Below, piece after piece: positions 1-10,977 of a stretch of DNA of 51,951 bases. The notes under the pieces are model-generated. The model did no database searches. It was not told the DNA's origin and saw only the letters and a program-made list of their open reading frames with translations. The position numbers and the translations under genes are program-made. This DNA comes from Paenibacillus pasadenensis DSM 19293 (GTDB taxonomy: Bacteria > Bacillota > Bacilli > Paenibacillales > Paenibacillaceae): the NCBI RefSeq assembly GCF_000422485.1, contig NZ_KE383861.1, positions 1 to 51,951 on the forward strand, read 5' to 3'. Within the stretch, counting starts at the first letter, position 1. Each line of letters opens with the position of its first letter.

Positions 1-290
<290 letters not shown>

Positions 291-340
291 GGTAGTTCGA
301 CTTGCTCATTTATGATGCTGACTTGCTTCACTCGTTGTTC

Positions 341-356
341 AGTTTTCAAAGAACAA
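341..356 (-). promoter_or_regulatory. boxA-like rRNA leader element
   Basis: On the minus strand the 16S leader contains TTGTTCTTTGAAAACT, which resembles the boxA antitermination/processing sequence of Bacillus rrn leaders. It lies between the promoter at 399-428 and the 16S start. The role is inferred from similarity. Confidence 0.6.
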
Positions 357-398
357 ATTCGCTTTGTTTCCGTCCCGCCTCTCAGCGGCGACTTGGAT

Positions 399-428
399 AA
401 TATAACACGCCCGCCTAGATGGATGCAA
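399..428 (-). promoter_or_regulatory. rRNA operon promoter
   Basis: The minus strand has TTGCAT (423-428), an 18-base spacer and TATATT (399-404), about 100 bases upstream of the 16S start. This is a plausible sigma-A promoter. No second copy was seen between it and bofA. Confidence 0.6.
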
Positions 429-477
429 GTCCTTTTTTAAACTTTTTTGATTTTCTTTTTGGACCTCGCCCGAAACG

Positions 478-498
478 AAAAAGAGCCCCATTGGGGCT
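478..498 (-). terminator. bofA terminator
   Basis: Minus-strand hairpin AGCCCC-AAT-GGGGCT followed by CTTTTT, starting four bases after the bofA stop codon. It separates the yaaL-bofA unit from the rRNA promoter. Confidence 0.8.
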
Positions 499-501
499 GT
501 C

Positions 502-765
502 TCAAAGAACGACGGCTTGAATGCCGGCCATGACGGCGACCCCCGGCAATCCGAGCACGACAGCCATACCGATCGTTGCTGGATTGAGAGGGATTTCGGC
601 CCCGGGAAGCAAGCCGGAGCCGTTGAGCAGATACAGCCCCGCCGCAGCCGCCGTCAGATGGATGGCGAATCGGCTGAACCACGACCACGACATCTTCGCT
701 CTCAGCAGCGTCAGGACGAGCAGAATCGACGAGAGGCTGAGCATGCTGAGCCAGATCCATTTCAT
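502..765 (-). CDS. bofA: pro-sigma-K processing inhibitor BofA family protein
   Basis: BofA is a small membrane protein that holds SpoIVFB inactive in the mother cell so that pro-sigma-K is cleaved at the right time during sporulation. The 87-residue product has two hydrophobic stretches and the family's C-terminal pattern (NPATIGMAVVLGLPGVAVM). The ATG at 765 was chosen because GGGAGGGA sits 9 bases upstream and because it gives an ATGA overlap with the yaaL stop; a longer frame starts at 789. The order recR-yaaL-bofA-16S is the same as in Bacillus subtilis. The family assignment rests on motif and synteny. Confidence 0.9.
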   Translation of the reverse strand: MKWIWLSMLSLSSILLVLTLLRAKMSWSWFSRFAIHLTAAAAGLYLLNGSGLLPGAEIPLNPATIGMAVVLGLPGVAVMAGIQAVVL

Positions 766-1052
766 CCCGGCATCCCTCCCTTCATCCACGCCGGCGACAC
801 CGCGCCGATCCGCTTCGCCTGACGAAGCAGCATCTCATAGCGCTTCTGCGCCGCCTCGATCGCGAAGACGGCATAATCGATCTGATCTTGGCCGGTCGCC
901 TGCTCGAAATGATACTGCGCGTTCACCCAGTCCCGATGCGCCTCCCGGATCTCGTCAAGCAGCCTGTCCAAGCTGATCTCCGCCGGCTGCTCGGACTCGA
1001 CGCTCAGCGCCAGAGCCTCGACTCGCCTGCCTTGAAATAGCCTCGCACCCAT
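762..1052 (-). CDS. yaaL: YaaL family protein (DUF2508)
   Basis: A 96-residue, charged, probably helical protein with no signal peptide. The core (ISLDRLLDEIREAHRDW, then YAVFAIEAAQKRYEMLL) fits the YaaL/DUF2508 family, whose function is unknown. Its stop codon overlaps the bofA start as ATGA, so the two genes are translationally coupled. It sits downstream of a strong terminator after recR (1185-1218), so it probably has its own promoter. I did not find a convincing one in 1053-1184. Identification depends partly on the conserved order recR-yaaL-bofA. Confidence 0.85.
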   Translation of the reverse strand: MGARLFQGRRVEALALSVESEQPAEISLDRLLDEIREAHRDWVNAQYHFEQATGQDQIDYAVFAIEAAQKRYEMLLRQAKRIGAVSPAWMKGGMPG

Positions 1053-1184
1053 TCCGCACCTACCCCTTTCGGCTTGTCCTCGCCGCCTGCTTGCCTGCCT
1101 GTATTCATTCTATAAACGGGATTCGCCGTTTAGAACGCCGCAGAGGCGATTCGACGGCCGCTCGCGGGACAGCAGGGCCGAAAG

Positions 1185-1218
1185 CAAAAAGCGACCGGCC
1201 GGAAGACCGGCCGATCGC
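1185..1218 (-). terminator. recR terminator
   Basis: Minus-strand stem GCGATCGGCCGG / CCGGCCGGTCGC with a TCTT loop, followed by TTTTT, directly after the recR stop. It separates dnaX-ebfC-recR from yaaL-bofA. Confidence 0.85.
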
Positions 1219-1232
1219 TCTCATTCAAAAAC

Positions 1233-1829
1233 TCAAAGCTCGCGCCGTCCTTCCAGCGCCTTGGACAGCGTCACCTCGTCCGCATACTCCAGATCCCCGC
1301 CCACCGGCAAGCCGTGCGCGATGCGGGTGACCTTGATGCCGAACGGCCGAACGAGCCGCGACAGGTACATCGCCGTCGCCTCTCCCTCGATATTAGGATT
1401 GGTCGCCAGAATCAGCTCCTGCACCCGCTCGTCCTCCAGGCGCCGCAGCAGCTCCGCGATCCGGATCTCCTCCGGTCCGATGCCTTCGATCGGCGAGATC
1501 GCTCCCTGCAGGACGTGGTAGTGGCCGTTGAACTCCTTGGTCCGCTCCATGGCGACGAGATCCCGTGACTCCTGCACGACGCAGATCGAGGAAGGGTCTC
1601 GGGACTTGTCCTGGCAAATGCGGCAAGGATCCGTATCGGTAATGTTGCAGCAGATCGAGCAGAAGTGAAGATTGCGCTTGACGCTGACGAGCGCCTTGGC
1701 GAAATCGATCACATCGTCTTCCTTCATCTTGAGCACATGGAAGGCCAGCCTCGCGGCCGTCTTGGGACCGATGCCCGGAAGCCGGGTAAAGGAATCGATG
1801 AGCTTCGCGATCGGTTCGGGATAATACAA
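1233..1829 (-). CDS. recR: recombination mediator protein RecR
   Basis: RecR works with RecF and RecO to load RecA at single-strand gaps. The 198-residue product has the family's normal length. It contains an N-terminal helix-hairpin-helix ([18 protein letters not shown], about 16-33), a four-cysteine zinc site (C57, C60, C69, C72) and a Toprim domain (about 80-175). The start is a TTG at 1829, with AAGGAG eight bases upstream and the expected [11 protein letters not shown]-terminus. An in-frame ATG 18 bases further upstream has no suitable ribosome binding site before it. The gene follows ebfC after a hairpin that looks like a terminator. Confidence 0.96.
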   Translation of the reverse strand: MYYPEPIAKLIDSFTRLPGIGPKTAARLAFHVLKMKEDDVIDFAKALVSVKRNLHFCSICCNITDTDPCRICQDKSRDPSSICVVQESRDLVAMERTKEFNGHYHVLQGAISPIEGIGPEEIRIAELLRRLEDERVQELILATNPNIEGEATAMYLSRLVRPFGIKVTRIAHGLPVGGDLEYADEVTLSKALEGRREL

Positions 1830-1847
1830 AAGCCCAGCTCCTTCCAT

Positions 1848-1887
1848 AAAAATCGGTACGGCCCCCCGCGAATCGGGAGGCCGTACC
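1848..1887 (-). terminator. terminator-like hairpin between ebfC and recR
   Basis: On the minus strand GGTACGGCCTCCC pairs with GGGGGGCCGTACC across a 7-base loop and is followed by GATTTTTA. The recR ribosome binding site begins a few bases further on. It may be a partial terminator that lowers recR expression relative to dnaX-ebfC. Confidence 0.65.
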
Positions 1888-1951
1888 GCCACCGCGCGCA
1901 TCTCGCGCGGCCCAGGGGGCGCCTTATGAGGCGCCTAGGCGTTGATCGGGA

Positions 1952-2263
1952 CTAGAACAGGCCCGGAATCTTCATGCCGCCGGTGAACTTGCTCATGTCC
2001 TTGTTGGCGAGCTCGTCGGCTTTGGTGATCGCATCGTTGACCGCGGTCAGAACGAGATCCTGCAGCATCTCGACATCGTCCGGATCGACCGCTTCCGGCT
2101 TGATCGCGATGCTGACGAGCTTCTTGTGTCCATTGACGACCGCAGTCACGACGCCGCCTCCGGCCGTGCCTTCGACCTGCTTCGTCTCGAGCTCCTCCTG
2201 CGCCTTCATCATCTGCTCCTGCATCTTCTTCACTTGCTTCATCATTTGGTTCATGTTGTTCAT
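1952..2263 (-). CDS. ebfC: nucleoid-associated protein, YbaB/EbfC family
   Basis: A small DNA-binding protein that forms dimers and coats the nucleoid, encoded between dnaX and recR in most bacteria. The 103-residue product starts [21 protein letters not shown] and ends KIPGLF. It has the Met-rich N-terminal helix, the central G-rich turn ([16 protein letters not shown]) and the C-terminal helix of the family. The ATG at 2263 was chosen because GAGGTG lies about 6 bases upstream; a GTG at 2272 is in frame but overlaps that binding site. It is cotranscribed with dnaX (77-base gap). Confidence 0.95.
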   Translation of the reverse strand: MNNMNQMMKQVKKMQEQMMKAQEELETKQVEGTAGGGVVTAVVNGHKKLVSIAIKPEAVDPDDVEMLQDLVLTAVNDAITKADELANKDMSKFTGGMKIPGLF

Positions 2264-2340
2264 ATCGGTCACCTCTATTCCGGAATTGGACTTGCACGTA
2301 CGGTCTGGCTTCTCCCTCTGGAGTTCGAGGCTTCGGCGTC

Positions 2341-4119
2341 TTACTCCTTCTTGAGCTCAACCAGGTCCTCGCCGAACATCTTGAACGCTTCCTCCACCCA
2401 TTCCGGCCGTGCCGGAGGGGCGATCGGATCATCATGGGAGAGCTCGAACGGCTCGGCTCCGCTCTCCGCAGCCGGCTCCGAAGCCGCCTGCTGCCAATCC
2501 TTCTGCATGACGGTCGCCAGCTGCAGCGGCTTGCCGAACGCCTCCTGCAGCACGCGCTCGATCAGCTCGCGGTTGGCCTGCTTCTCCGTCGTCTCGCGGT
2601 GGATCGTATTTTTGAACGCGATGAGCGCCGTGTCGCCCGCCCAGGAGACCGGCTCGCCGTCGACGAGCCAAGCGTGGACGGTGACGCGCGCATCCTTGAC
2701 GCGCGCGAGCACTTCCGCCCACTTGGCGCGCAGCTGGGCGGTGTCGGGGCTGCCCGCGGCGGAGACGAAGGGATCGAGCTTGACGGTCCGGAGGCTGCCT
2801 CCGGACCGCGGGCCGAACCCGCCGCCGCCGCGGGCGGGAGCGCCGCGCGGCGGCGCGGCGGCGGCCGGAGCCGCCGCGACTGCGGCGCCTCCGCTGCGCT
2901 GAAGCTGCTCGAGCTTGCGCTCGAGCTGGTCGATCCGCTGCTGCAGCGCGGCGACTTCATGGCCGGAGGGGCCGGGGGCCGCTGCCCCCCGCCGCTCCGC
3001 CGCAGGCTGCGCGCCCGCGGCGGGAGCTCCGCTCTCCGGCAGGGTGCAGATCTTGAGCAGCGCGACCTCGAACAGCGTCTGCGGGTGGGCGGCGTGGCGC
3101 ATTTCGTTTTGATACCGGTTGAGCTCGTCGATCATGCGGAAGATGCGCTCCGCGCTGAACCCCTCCGCCATGTCGCGGAAGACGGCGGGATCGGCGAGCC
3201 GCCCCATGCCCTGGGCGCTGTCCGGTGCGAGCTTGAGCACGAGCAGGTCGCGGAAGTAGTAGATCAGGTTCTCGAGGCACTTGTCCGGGCTCTTGCCGGC
3301 CTGCATGAGGCCCTCGACGAGCGGCAGCACCGCCGCCGCGTCGGAGTCGCGCACCGCGACGGCGATGCCGGCGAACTGGCGGGCGGCGAGGCCGCCGGTG
3401 ACGTCGACCGCGCCCTCGAGCGTGATCTTCTCCGCGCCGAAGGCGGCCGCCTGCTCCAGCAGGCTGATCGCGTCGCGCATGCCGCCGTCCGACAGGCGGG
3501 CGATGTAGTCGAGCGCCTCCGGCTCGGCCTCGATGCCCTCCTCCTGCGTGATCTCGCGCAGCCGCTCGATCTGCTCCTCCAGCGACACCTGGCGGAAGTC
3601 GAAGCGCTGGCAGCGCGAGACGATCGTCGCCGGCAGCTTGTGCGGCTCGGTCGTCGCGAGGATGAAGATGACATGGCTCGGCGGCTCCTCGAGCGTCTTC
3701 AGAAGCGCGTTGAACGCTTCCGTCGTGAGCATGTGGACCTCGTCGATGATGTAGACCTTGTAGCGCACCTCGGACGGCGCGTAGCGCACGCTGTCGCGGA
3801 TCTCCCGAATCTCGTCGATGCCCCGGTTGGAGGCGGCGTCGATCTCCACGACGTCCATCACCGTGCCGGAGGTAATGCCTCGGCAGGCCGCGCATTCGTT
3901 GCAGGGCTCGGGCGCAGGTCCGCGCTCGCAGTTGACGGCTTTGGCGAAAACTTTGGCCGCCGTCGTCTTGCCCGTGCCCCTCGGCCCGTTGAACAAGTAA
4001 GCATGCGCGATGCGCTGCTCGCGGATCGCGTTCTGCAGCGTCTGCCGAATATGCTGTTGTCCCACCATGTCCTGGAACGTCTGCGGACGCCAGGCACGGT
4101 ACAAGGCGATATGAGTCAA
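2341..4119 (-). CDS. dnaX: DNA polymerase III subunits gamma and tau
   Basis: DnaX is the ATPase of the replicative clamp loader, and its tau form also links polymerase and helicase. The 592-residue product shows the Walker A motif GPRGTGKT (45-52), a zinc module (C64, C73, C76, C79), Walker B (IIDEVHML) and sensor motifs in the first 360 residues. A G/A/P-rich linker follows (about 370-450, very GC-rich), then a C-terminal tau-type domain. Its promoter and the SRP RNA gene lie directly upstream. I saw no clear slippage signal for making gamma. Confidence 0.97.
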   Translation of the reverse strand: MTHIALYRAWRPQTFQDMVGQQHIRQTLQNAIREQRIAHAYLFNGPRGTGKTTAAKVFAKAVNCERGPAPEPCNECAACRGITSGTVMDVVEIDAASNRGIDEIREIRDSVRYAPSEVRYKVYIIDEVHMLTTEAFNALLKTLEEPPSHVIFILATTEPHKLPATIVSRCQRFDFRQVSLEEQIERLREITQEEGIEAEPEALDYIARLSDGGMRDAISLLEQAAAFGAEKITLEGAVDVTGGLAARQFAGIAVAVRDSDAAAVLPLVEGLMQAGKSPDKCLENLIYYFRDLLVLKLAPDSAQGMGRLADPAVFRDMAEGFSAERIFRMIDELNRYQNEMRHAAHPQTLFEVALLKICTLPESGAPAAGAQPAAERRGAAAPGPSGHEVAALQQRIDQLERKLEQLQRSGGAAVAAAPAAAAPPRGAPARGGGGFGPRSGGSLRTVKLDPFVSAAGSPDTAQLRAKWAEVLARVKDARVTVHAWLVDGEPVSWAGDTALIAFKNTIHRETTEKQANRELIERVLQEAFGKPLQLATVMQKDWQQAASEPAAESGAEPFELSHDDPIAPPARPEWVEEAFKMFGEDLVELKKE

Positions 4120-4168
4120 AGGTCGGCTTCCTTTCGCGCCGCCGGATGGCGGCCGTTATCGTTCTTCC

Positions 4169-4197
4169 ATTATACATGACCGGGCGGCCGGGCAAAA
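4169..4197 (-). promoter_or_regulatory. probable dnaX promoter
   Basis: Minus strand: perfect TATAAT (4169-4174) with a weak TTTTGC (4192-4197) 17 bases upstream. It lies about 50 bases ahead of the dnaX start and downstream of the SRP RNA terminator. Between it and 4360 I see no further gene. Confidence 0.5.
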
Positions 4198-4359
4198 GGG
4201 AAACGCTCTCTGCCGAAGGAATCCGCAAAAGGCGCGGCAAGGACGGAAGGCGGGCCGGCAGATGAGCGCGCGAGCAATGGAAAACAGGCTGCGGGGCTCG
4301 GCGCCCGGCTTGCGGTCTTACGACTCCATCGACAGCGCGATCTGTCCCTGGACGGCATG

Positions 4360-4402
4360 AAAAAACGCCGGGCGACGTCTGGAATCAGACAATCGCCCGG
4401 CG
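4360..4402 (-). terminator. SRP RNA terminator
   Basis: Minus-strand stem CGCCGGGCGA / TCGCCCGGCG enclosing a second short hairpin (GTCTG...CAGAC), followed by TTTTTT. It ends the SRP RNA transcript before dnaX. Confidence 0.85.
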
Positions 4403-4420
4403 TGCGGGATTGATCGAGTA

Positions 4421-4692
4421 GAACCGTGCACCTGCCCTCGATCCATGCGTCCCAGCCGGCACTCCTGCTCCCAGCTCGGGCCAGGCGTCCCTCCGGCACA
4501 TGAACGGACTTGCTTACGGCTGCTTCCTTCCGGACCTGACCGGGTTCACAAGCGTCCATTGCGGAGGACCCGTCCGTCAACACTGTTCCTAGGCGCCAAA
4601 CGCTGCAACGCATAACCTACGGCAGGAATTCAACCTCGCTATAGCGGATTGCGAGTTACAGGGCACCGCTACCTCCCCGTCTAGCACGGCAG
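4421..4692 (-). ncRNA. ffs: signal recognition particle RNA, large (Bacillus) type
   Basis: The minus strand contains the Ffh-binding domain GTCAGGTCCGGAAGGAAGC and, upstream, the Alu-domain sequences GGGGAGGTAGCGGTGCCCTG and CAATCCGCTATAGC. The RNA begins near CCTGCCGTGCTAGACGGGG and ends near GGTGCACGGT, which gives about 272 bases, the size of the Bacillus scRNA. It has its own promoter (4699-4727) and terminator (4360-4402). In Bacillus scr also precedes dnaX. Here the tadA gene normally on its other side is replaced by the lipoprotein/rpmE block. Confidence 0.96.
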
Positions 4693-4698
4693 GGTTTC

Positions 4699-4727
4699 AG
4701 TATAGCCGATTTGCGGGGCTTGCGCAA
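4699..4727 (-). promoter_or_regulatory. SRP RNA promoter
   Basis: Minus strand TTGCGC (4722-4727), 17-base spacer, TATACT (4699-4704). The predicted start near 4692 coincides with the expected RNA 5' end. Confidence 0.8.
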
Positions 4728-4836
4728 CCGGACGAGACGAGCCTGAAGCGCGCGGCGCCGAGCCGAAGGAGCGAGCGGCCAGCCGCTGCGGAGCCTGCGC
4801 TGCGGCGAAGGGTCTTCTGCGGCGGCGGAGCCGCCT

Positions 4837-5250
4837 TTACGGCGCCAGCTCCGTCACGACATCGTAGCGAGGCATGTTGAAGGCGAGCTGGGACTGGACG
4901 CGGGCGCGCATCTCCTCGCGCTGAGCGGAGTTCATGCCGGGGCGCGGCTTCACATAGGCGCGCATCGTCGCGCCGTCGATGACGAGCCGGACGGAGCCGA
5001 CGCCCTTGACCTCCTTCGCCTTCTGCTCGGCAAAGTTCGCGTCCTGCTGGATGTTCTGCGCATGCGGCGTATTGATGAGATGCGGATTCGTATTGGTCAG
5101 GCCGAGCTGGCCGTCGCGGCCGTAGCTCTTGCCTTTCATGGAGTTCGGGCTGCCTCCGCAGCCGGACAGCAAGGCGGCGCCAAGCAGAAGGGCGCCGGCG
5201 GACAGCGCGATGCGGCGGGCAAGCGGACGGATCGTAACCATGTGGTGCAT
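4837..5250 (-). CDS. YhcN/YlaJ family sporulation lipoprotein
   Basis: A 137-residue protein with a basic N-terminus, a hydrophobic segment and the lipobox LLSGC, so it should be a membrane-anchored lipoprotein. The mature part has an N/Q-rich stretch and a C-terminal domain with GVGSVRLVIDGATMRAYVKP, the alpha/beta fold pattern of YhcN/YlaJ proteins of the spore. The start at 5250 has GGGAGG eight bases upstream, but that sequence is also the 3' arm of the rpmE terminator (5253-5295), so readthrough mRNA would hide it. No separate promoter was seen, and the molecular function is unknown. Confidence 0.85.
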   Translation of the reverse strand: MHHMVTIRPLARRIALSAGALLLGAALLSGCGGSPNSMKGKSYGRDGQLGLTNTNPHLINTPHAQNIQQDANFAEQKAKEVKGVGSVRLVIDGATMRAYVKPRPGMNSAQREEMRARVQSQLAFNMPRYDVVTELAP

Positions 5251-5252
5251 GC

Positions 5253-5295
5253 AAAAAACCTCCCTTTGGCCATAGGATGGCGAAGGGAGGTTTTT
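5253..5295 (-). terminator. rpmE terminator that contains the next gene's ribosome binding site
   Basis: Minus strand AAAAACCTCCCTT-CGCCAT-CCT-ATGGC-CAA-AGGGAGGTTTTTT forms a long hairpin with a U tract. The GGGAGG in its 3' arm is the only good ribosome binding site for the lipoprotein starting at 5250. The element is nearly symmetrical and could act in both directions. Confidence 0.85.
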
Positions 5296-5327
5296 CTATA
5301 CTGCCAATGGCTGGCAGCTGAAGTCGA

Positions 5328-5525
5328 TTAGATGCCGTATTTCTTTTTGAAACGGTCTACGCGGCCGCCGGCGTCCAGGAACTTCTGCTTGCCCGTGAAG
5401 AACGGGTGGCAAGCGGAGCAGATCTCCACGCGCAGGTTCGGTTTTACGGAACCGGTCTCGAACGTGTTGCCGCAAGCGCAAGTAGCCGTTGTCACGTGGT
5501 ATTTCGGATGAATAGCCTCTTTCAT
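5328..5525 (-). CDS. rpmE: 50S ribosomal protein L31, zinc-binding type
   Basis: The 65-residue protein carries all four cysteines of zinc-type L31 (C16, C18, C36, C39) and the typical KEAIHPKYH start and C-terminal RFKKKYG. In Bacillus, zinc-type L31 serves as a zinc reserve and is replaced by a cysteine-free paralogue under zinc starvation; that paralogue is not in this window. It has its own promoter (5587-5615) and terminator. Its place just downstream of rho (here after a radical SAM gene) matches Bacillus. Confidence 0.97.
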   Translation of the reverse strand: MKEAIHPKYHVTTATCACGNTFETGSVKPNLRVEICSACHPFFTGKQKFLDAGGRVDRFKKKYGI

Positions 5526-5586
5526 CGTCTTTCACCTCTTTTGCCCTGAGCTTCATGCGAGCCCAGAGTTATCGCAATACTTGAAT

Positions 5587-5615
5587 ACTATATCATGCAT
5601 GCCCGTACCGCGCAA
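5587..5615 (-). promoter_or_regulatory. rpmE promoter
   Basis: Minus strand TTGCGC (5610-5615), 17-base spacer, TATAGT (5587-5592) with the extended TG element. The leader to the rpmE start is about 55 bases. Confidence 0.7.
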
Positions 5616-5631
5616 TGCCCTTCGGCAGCTC

Positions 5632-6888
5632 TCAGCGGCGGCGGGCCAGCTCGGCCGGAGGCACATGCGTGTACGAGCCGATGACGACATCCGGCAGCTC
5701 CTCGCGGAAGATTTCCAGCATCTGCTTCATGCCGTAAATCTCTCCGCGCGCCTTGGGGATGAGGTTCAGGTAGCTCTCCGGGTCGATGTTGAGGTTGCGC
5801 ATCTGGATGAGCCGCAGGCCGGTCCGGCGCACGAACTCGATCATCGCCTCCATCTCCTCCTCGCGGTCGGTGACGCCCGGGAAGATGAGGTAGTTGATGG
5901 ACGTGTAGACGCCTTGGTCGGCGGCGTAGCGGAGCGATCTCTCGACATTTTTCAGCGTGTAGGCCCGAGGCTTGTAGTAGGCGTTGTAATGGTCGTCGAG
6001 CGCGCTGATCGTGCTGACGCGCATCAGATCGAGGCCCGAGTCGACGATTGCCCGCATGAAGTCGGTCAGGCCGGCGTTGGTGTTGATGTTGATGTAGCCC
6101 ATCGAGGTCTGCTCGCGCACGCGGCGGATCGCCTCGACGATGATCTTGACCTGCGTGGACGGCTCGCCCTCGCAGCCCTGTCCGAAGCTGATGATCGACT
6201 CCGGCGTGCGCAGCTGCTCCAGCATGATCTGCACGACCTCGTCGACGGTCGGCTTGAAGTTCATGCGCGTCTGCGGAGCCGGGAACGCGCTGTCCTCCGG
6301 CTGCTCGGAGATGCAGCCGAAGCAGCCGGCGTTGCAGGAATAGGAGACGGGAACCGCTCCTTCCCAGCGCTGCAGGAACGTATTGGAAGCGGTCAGGCAT
6401 TCGTAGCCGAGCGCGCAATGGGACAGATGCTCGTACAGCCGGTTGTCCGGATACTTGGCCAGCAGCTCCTCCACCTTGACGTTCAGCTCGGTCCGGTCGC
6501 AGTTCAGCGGGTTCCATCGCTCGGGATCGTCGCAGGGCTCGGCGGCGGCCCAGAAGCGGCCGTCCTTCCAGACGACGGCGGTATAGCCGAACAGCGGCAG
6601 CACGGCCGTCTTGTCCGACTTGGCGTAGCCCGGCAGCGCGAGGCGGGTGAAGCCCTGCGGCAGCAGCGCCCCGACCGCCTGATACGGCCCCGGCAGCAGC
6701 TCCATCTTGCCGCTCGGGCCGATGCCGATCGGACGCGTGCCCGGCAGCCCCACCAGCGTGGCGCCCTCCGGCAGAGGAATCAGCTCCTCCTCCATCAGCT
6801 CGATGACGATGTCCCCGCCGCGGCCGAGGCCGGTCCAGTCGGGATGGTCGAACAATTGGCCTTGTTCGTCGGCATATACAAGATTCAT
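5632..6888 (-). CDS. radical SAM protein of unknown function
   Basis: A 418-residue enzyme with the CxxxCxxC cluster motif at C185, C189 and C192 (SCNAGCFGC), so it should bind a 4Fe-4S cluster and cleave S-adenosylmethionine. The SAM-barrel signature continues with ISFGQGCEGEPS and NINTNAG. The first about 180 residues are a separate N-terminal domain with its own Cys residues (C119, C130, C158, C164). The substrate cannot be told from sequence. It lies between rho and rpmE, 35 bases after rho, in a slot with no counterpart in Bacillus subtilis, and is probably cotranscribed with rho. Confidence 0.88.
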   Translation of the reverse strand: MNLVYADEQGQLFDHPDWTGLGRGGDIVIELMEEELIPLPEGATLVGLPGTRPIGIGPSGKMELLPGPYQAVGALLPQGFTRLALPGYAKSDKTAVLPLFGYTAVVWKDGRFWAAAEPCDDPERWNPLNCDRTELNVKVEELLAKYPDNRLYEHLSHCALGYECLTASNTFLQRWEGAVPVSYSCNAGCFGCISEQPEDSAFPAPQTRMNFKPTVDEVVQIMLEQLRTPESIISFGQGCEGEPSTQVKIIVEAIRRVREQTSMGYININTNAGLTDFMRAIVDSGLDLMRVSTISALDDHYNAYYKPRAYTLKNVERSLRYAADQGVYTSINYLIFPGVTDREEEMEAMIEFVRRTGLRLIQMRNLNIDPESYLNLIPKARGEIYGMKQMLEIFREELPDVVIGSYTHVPPAELARRR

Positions 6889-6923
6889 GATGTCCTCCTA
6901 AAGTCTGTACGAAGCGCCGGCGG

Positions 6924-9170
<2,247 letters not shown>

Positions 9171-9512
9171 GATCTCACCACTTTATTCAGTTTTCGCACC
9201 TTAATCCTTACCTCATGTCGGGACGATCCGAATCTATGACTTCGATTCTCTTATTGTGTCCGGGCGGGCTTCGCCCTAACCTTCGAATCAGGATGGCAGA
9301 GGAATCGCATTAGCTCTAGGAAGGTCTGGAAGAGGGCTTGAAGGCGGGTGCAGGGGAAAAGAAAGCGCCCTGGCCCGCGGGAGCGGGCCAGTCGACGTCT
9401 GGATAGAGATAGGCAAGCCGAAGGCAGGCGCGGCTCGCGGCCGCCGCCTCGGGCGGTTCAAGCAAAAGGCCTCATCCGCAGCCGGTGCCGGCGCGGATAG
9501 AAGGCAGGCGGC
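9171..9512. other. rho-murA intergenic region
   Basis: It holds the murA terminator (9357-9391), a small hairpin GGGCG-GGCTT-CGCCC near 9266-9280, and presumably the rho promoter and leader. I found no convincing -35/-10 pair and no small gene. In Bacillus glpX lies between these genes; no remnant of it is visible. Confidence 0.5.
9357..9391 (-). terminator. murA terminator
   Basis: Minus-strand stem CTGGCCCGC / GCGGGCCAG (9-bp, four-base loop) followed by GGCGCTTTCTTTTC, about 120 bases after the murA stop. Confidence 0.75.
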
Positions 9513-10766
9513 TTACTCCTGCTCCCGCCATACGTCGGCGCCGAGCCGCCGCAGGTTCTCGACCAAATTGTCGTAGCCGCGGTCGATGTACTCGACGCCG
9601 GTAATTTCGGTGACGCCCTCGGGCACGGTCAGTCCGGCGACGACAAGCGCCGCTCCGGCGCGCAGGTCGGCGGCGCGCACCTTGGCCGCGTTGAGCGGGC
9701 CGCCCTCGATGATCGCCGAGCGCCCCTCCACGCGGATGCCCGCGCCCATGCGCACGAGCTCCGGCACATGCTTGAACCGGTTGCTGTAGACGTAATCCGT
9801 CAGGATGCTGACGCCGGAAGCTTGCGTGAGCAGGCTCGTCATCGGCGACTGCAGGTCTGTCGCGAAGCCGGGATAGACGAGCGCCCGCACGTCGATCGGC
9901 TCATAGGCCGGCGCGCCGACGATGCGGATGGACTCGTCCATCTCGATCACCTGCACGCCCATCTCCACGAGCTTGGCGCTCATCGCTTCCATATGCTTGG
10001 GGATGACGCCGTCGATGACGACGTCGCCGCGGGTCGCGGCGGCCGCGATCATGTAGGTCCCGGCCTGGATGCGGTCCGGGATGATGGAGTGGCGGCAGCC
10101 GTGCATCGCCTCCACGCCCTCGATCCGGATCGTCTCCGTGCCGGCGCCCTTGATGCGGGCTCCCATAGCGTTGAGCAGCGTCGCTACATCTATGATTTCA
10201 GGCTCCTTGGCCGCGTTCTCGATCGTCGTGACGCCCTTGGCCCTGGAGGCGGCCAGCATGATGTTGATCGTCGCTCCGACGCTGACGACGTCCAGGTAGA
10301 TCTTGGCGCCGCGCAGCTCGCGGGCGAAGATGCGGATCGAGCCGTGCTCGTTGGACACTTCCGCGCCGAGCGCCTCGAAGCCCTTGATATGCTGGTCGAT
10401 CGGACGAGGCTCGAAGTTGCATCCGCCGGGCAGGCCGATGACCGCTTCGCCGAAGCGGCCGAGCAGCGCTCCCATCAAATAATAGGAAGCCCGCAGCAGC
10501 TTCACCTTGCCGTCCGGCATCGGCGCCGACCGCAGGCGGGAAGGATCGATCCGCATCGTGTCGCCGCTCCAGGATACGCCGGCCCCGAGCTGCTCCAGGA
10601 TCTCCCCGTACACCGCCACGTCGCTCAGCTGCGGCAGGTTGTCCAGAACGACTTCAGATTCCGCCAGAATGGCGGCGGGCAGCAGCGCGACCGCGCTGTT
10701 CTTGGCACCGCTGATCTGCACCGTGCCTCGCAGCGGACGTCCGCCGCGAACCATTAGTTTCTCCAT
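9513..10766 (-). CDS. murA: UDP-N-acetylglucosamine 1-carboxyvinyltransferase
   Basis: MurA makes the first committed step of peptidoglycan synthesis, transferring enolpyruvate to UDP-GlcNAc. The 417-residue product has the SGAKNS motif with K22, and the active-site cysteine C116 in [13 protein letters not shown], so it should be fosfomycin-sensitive. The ATG at 10766 has GGGGAGGA upstream and gives MEKLMVRGG; a longer in-frame start at 10919 would add a 51-residue Arg/Cys-rich segment from the leader and is rejected. Its place between spo0F and rho corresponds to Bacillus murAB (murZ). The leader is about 150 bases and has strong pairing potential. Confidence 0.96.
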   Translation of the reverse strand: MEKLMVRGGRPLRGTVQISGAKNSAVALLPAAILAESEVVLDNLPQLSDVAVYGEILEQLGAGVSWSGDTMRIDPSRLRSAPMPDGKVKLLRASYYLMGALLGRFGEAVIGLPGGCNFEPRPIDQHIKGFEALGAEVSNEHGSIRIFARELRGAKIYLDVVSVGATINIMLAASRAKGVTTIENAAKEPEIIDVATLLNAMGARIKGAGTETIRIEGVEAMHGCRHSIIPDRIQAGTYMIAAAATRGDVVIDGVIPKHMEAMSAKLVEMGVQVIEMDESIRIVGAPAYEPIDVRALVYPGFATDLQSPMTSLLTQASGVSILTDYVYSNRFKHVPELVRMGAGIRVEGRSAIIEGGPLNAAKVRAADLRAGAALVVAGLTVPEGVTEITGVEYIDRGYDNLVENLRRLGADVWREQE

Positions 10767-10779
10767 TAATGCTGTATCC

Positions 10780-10880
10780 TCCCCGGGAAGAAGCAGGCCG
10801 CGCCGCGCGCTGACGCGCGACGCCCTGCAGCTGAAAACAACGCAGCGCGCGCCGGCAATGCAGCTGCAAGGGCGCGCGCT
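10780..10880 (-). promoter_or_regulatory. murA 5' leader with alternative hairpins
   Basis: On the minus strand AGCGCGCGCC (10880-10871) can pair with GGCGCGCGCT (10853-10844). The same upstream arm, extended to TTGCAGCTG, can instead pair with CAGCTGCAGGGCG starting near 10832. The two pairings exclude each other. No U tract follows, so it is not a plain terminator. A regulatory role is inferred only from the pairing. Confidence 0.4.
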
Positions 10881-10927
10881 CATCGTTTGTGGTTGGTTCA
10901 GTCCAATGAAGCGGGTCATTCTGGGCT

Positions 10928-10936
10928 ATTATATCA
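10928..10936 (-). promoter_or_regulatory. murA extended -10 promoter
   Basis: Minus strand TGATATAAT, a perfect extended -10, about 20 bases beyond the spo0F terminator and 162 bases ahead of the murA start. The -35 region is poor (T-rich), as is common with extended -10 promoters. Confidence 0.65.
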
Positions 10937-10950
10937 TACTTGTCCGGGCA

Positions 10951-10977
10951 TAAAAACAGGCCCTGCTGCTCAGGACC
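10951..10977 (-). terminator. spo0F terminator
   Basis: Minus-strand stem GGTCCTG / CAGGGCC with loop AGCAG, followed by TGTTTTTA. It begins inside the last codons of spo0F. Confidence 0.7.

Noticed and set aside
2434-4179. 581-residue open frame antisense to dnaX
   Set aside because: Shadow of a GC-rich gene; composition is Leu/Arg/Ala-rich with no family motif, and dnaX is certain.
10767-10919. Longer N-terminus for MurA
   Set aside because: The added Cys/Arg-rich segment comes from the hairpin leader, and the ATG at 10766 has a proper ribosome binding site.
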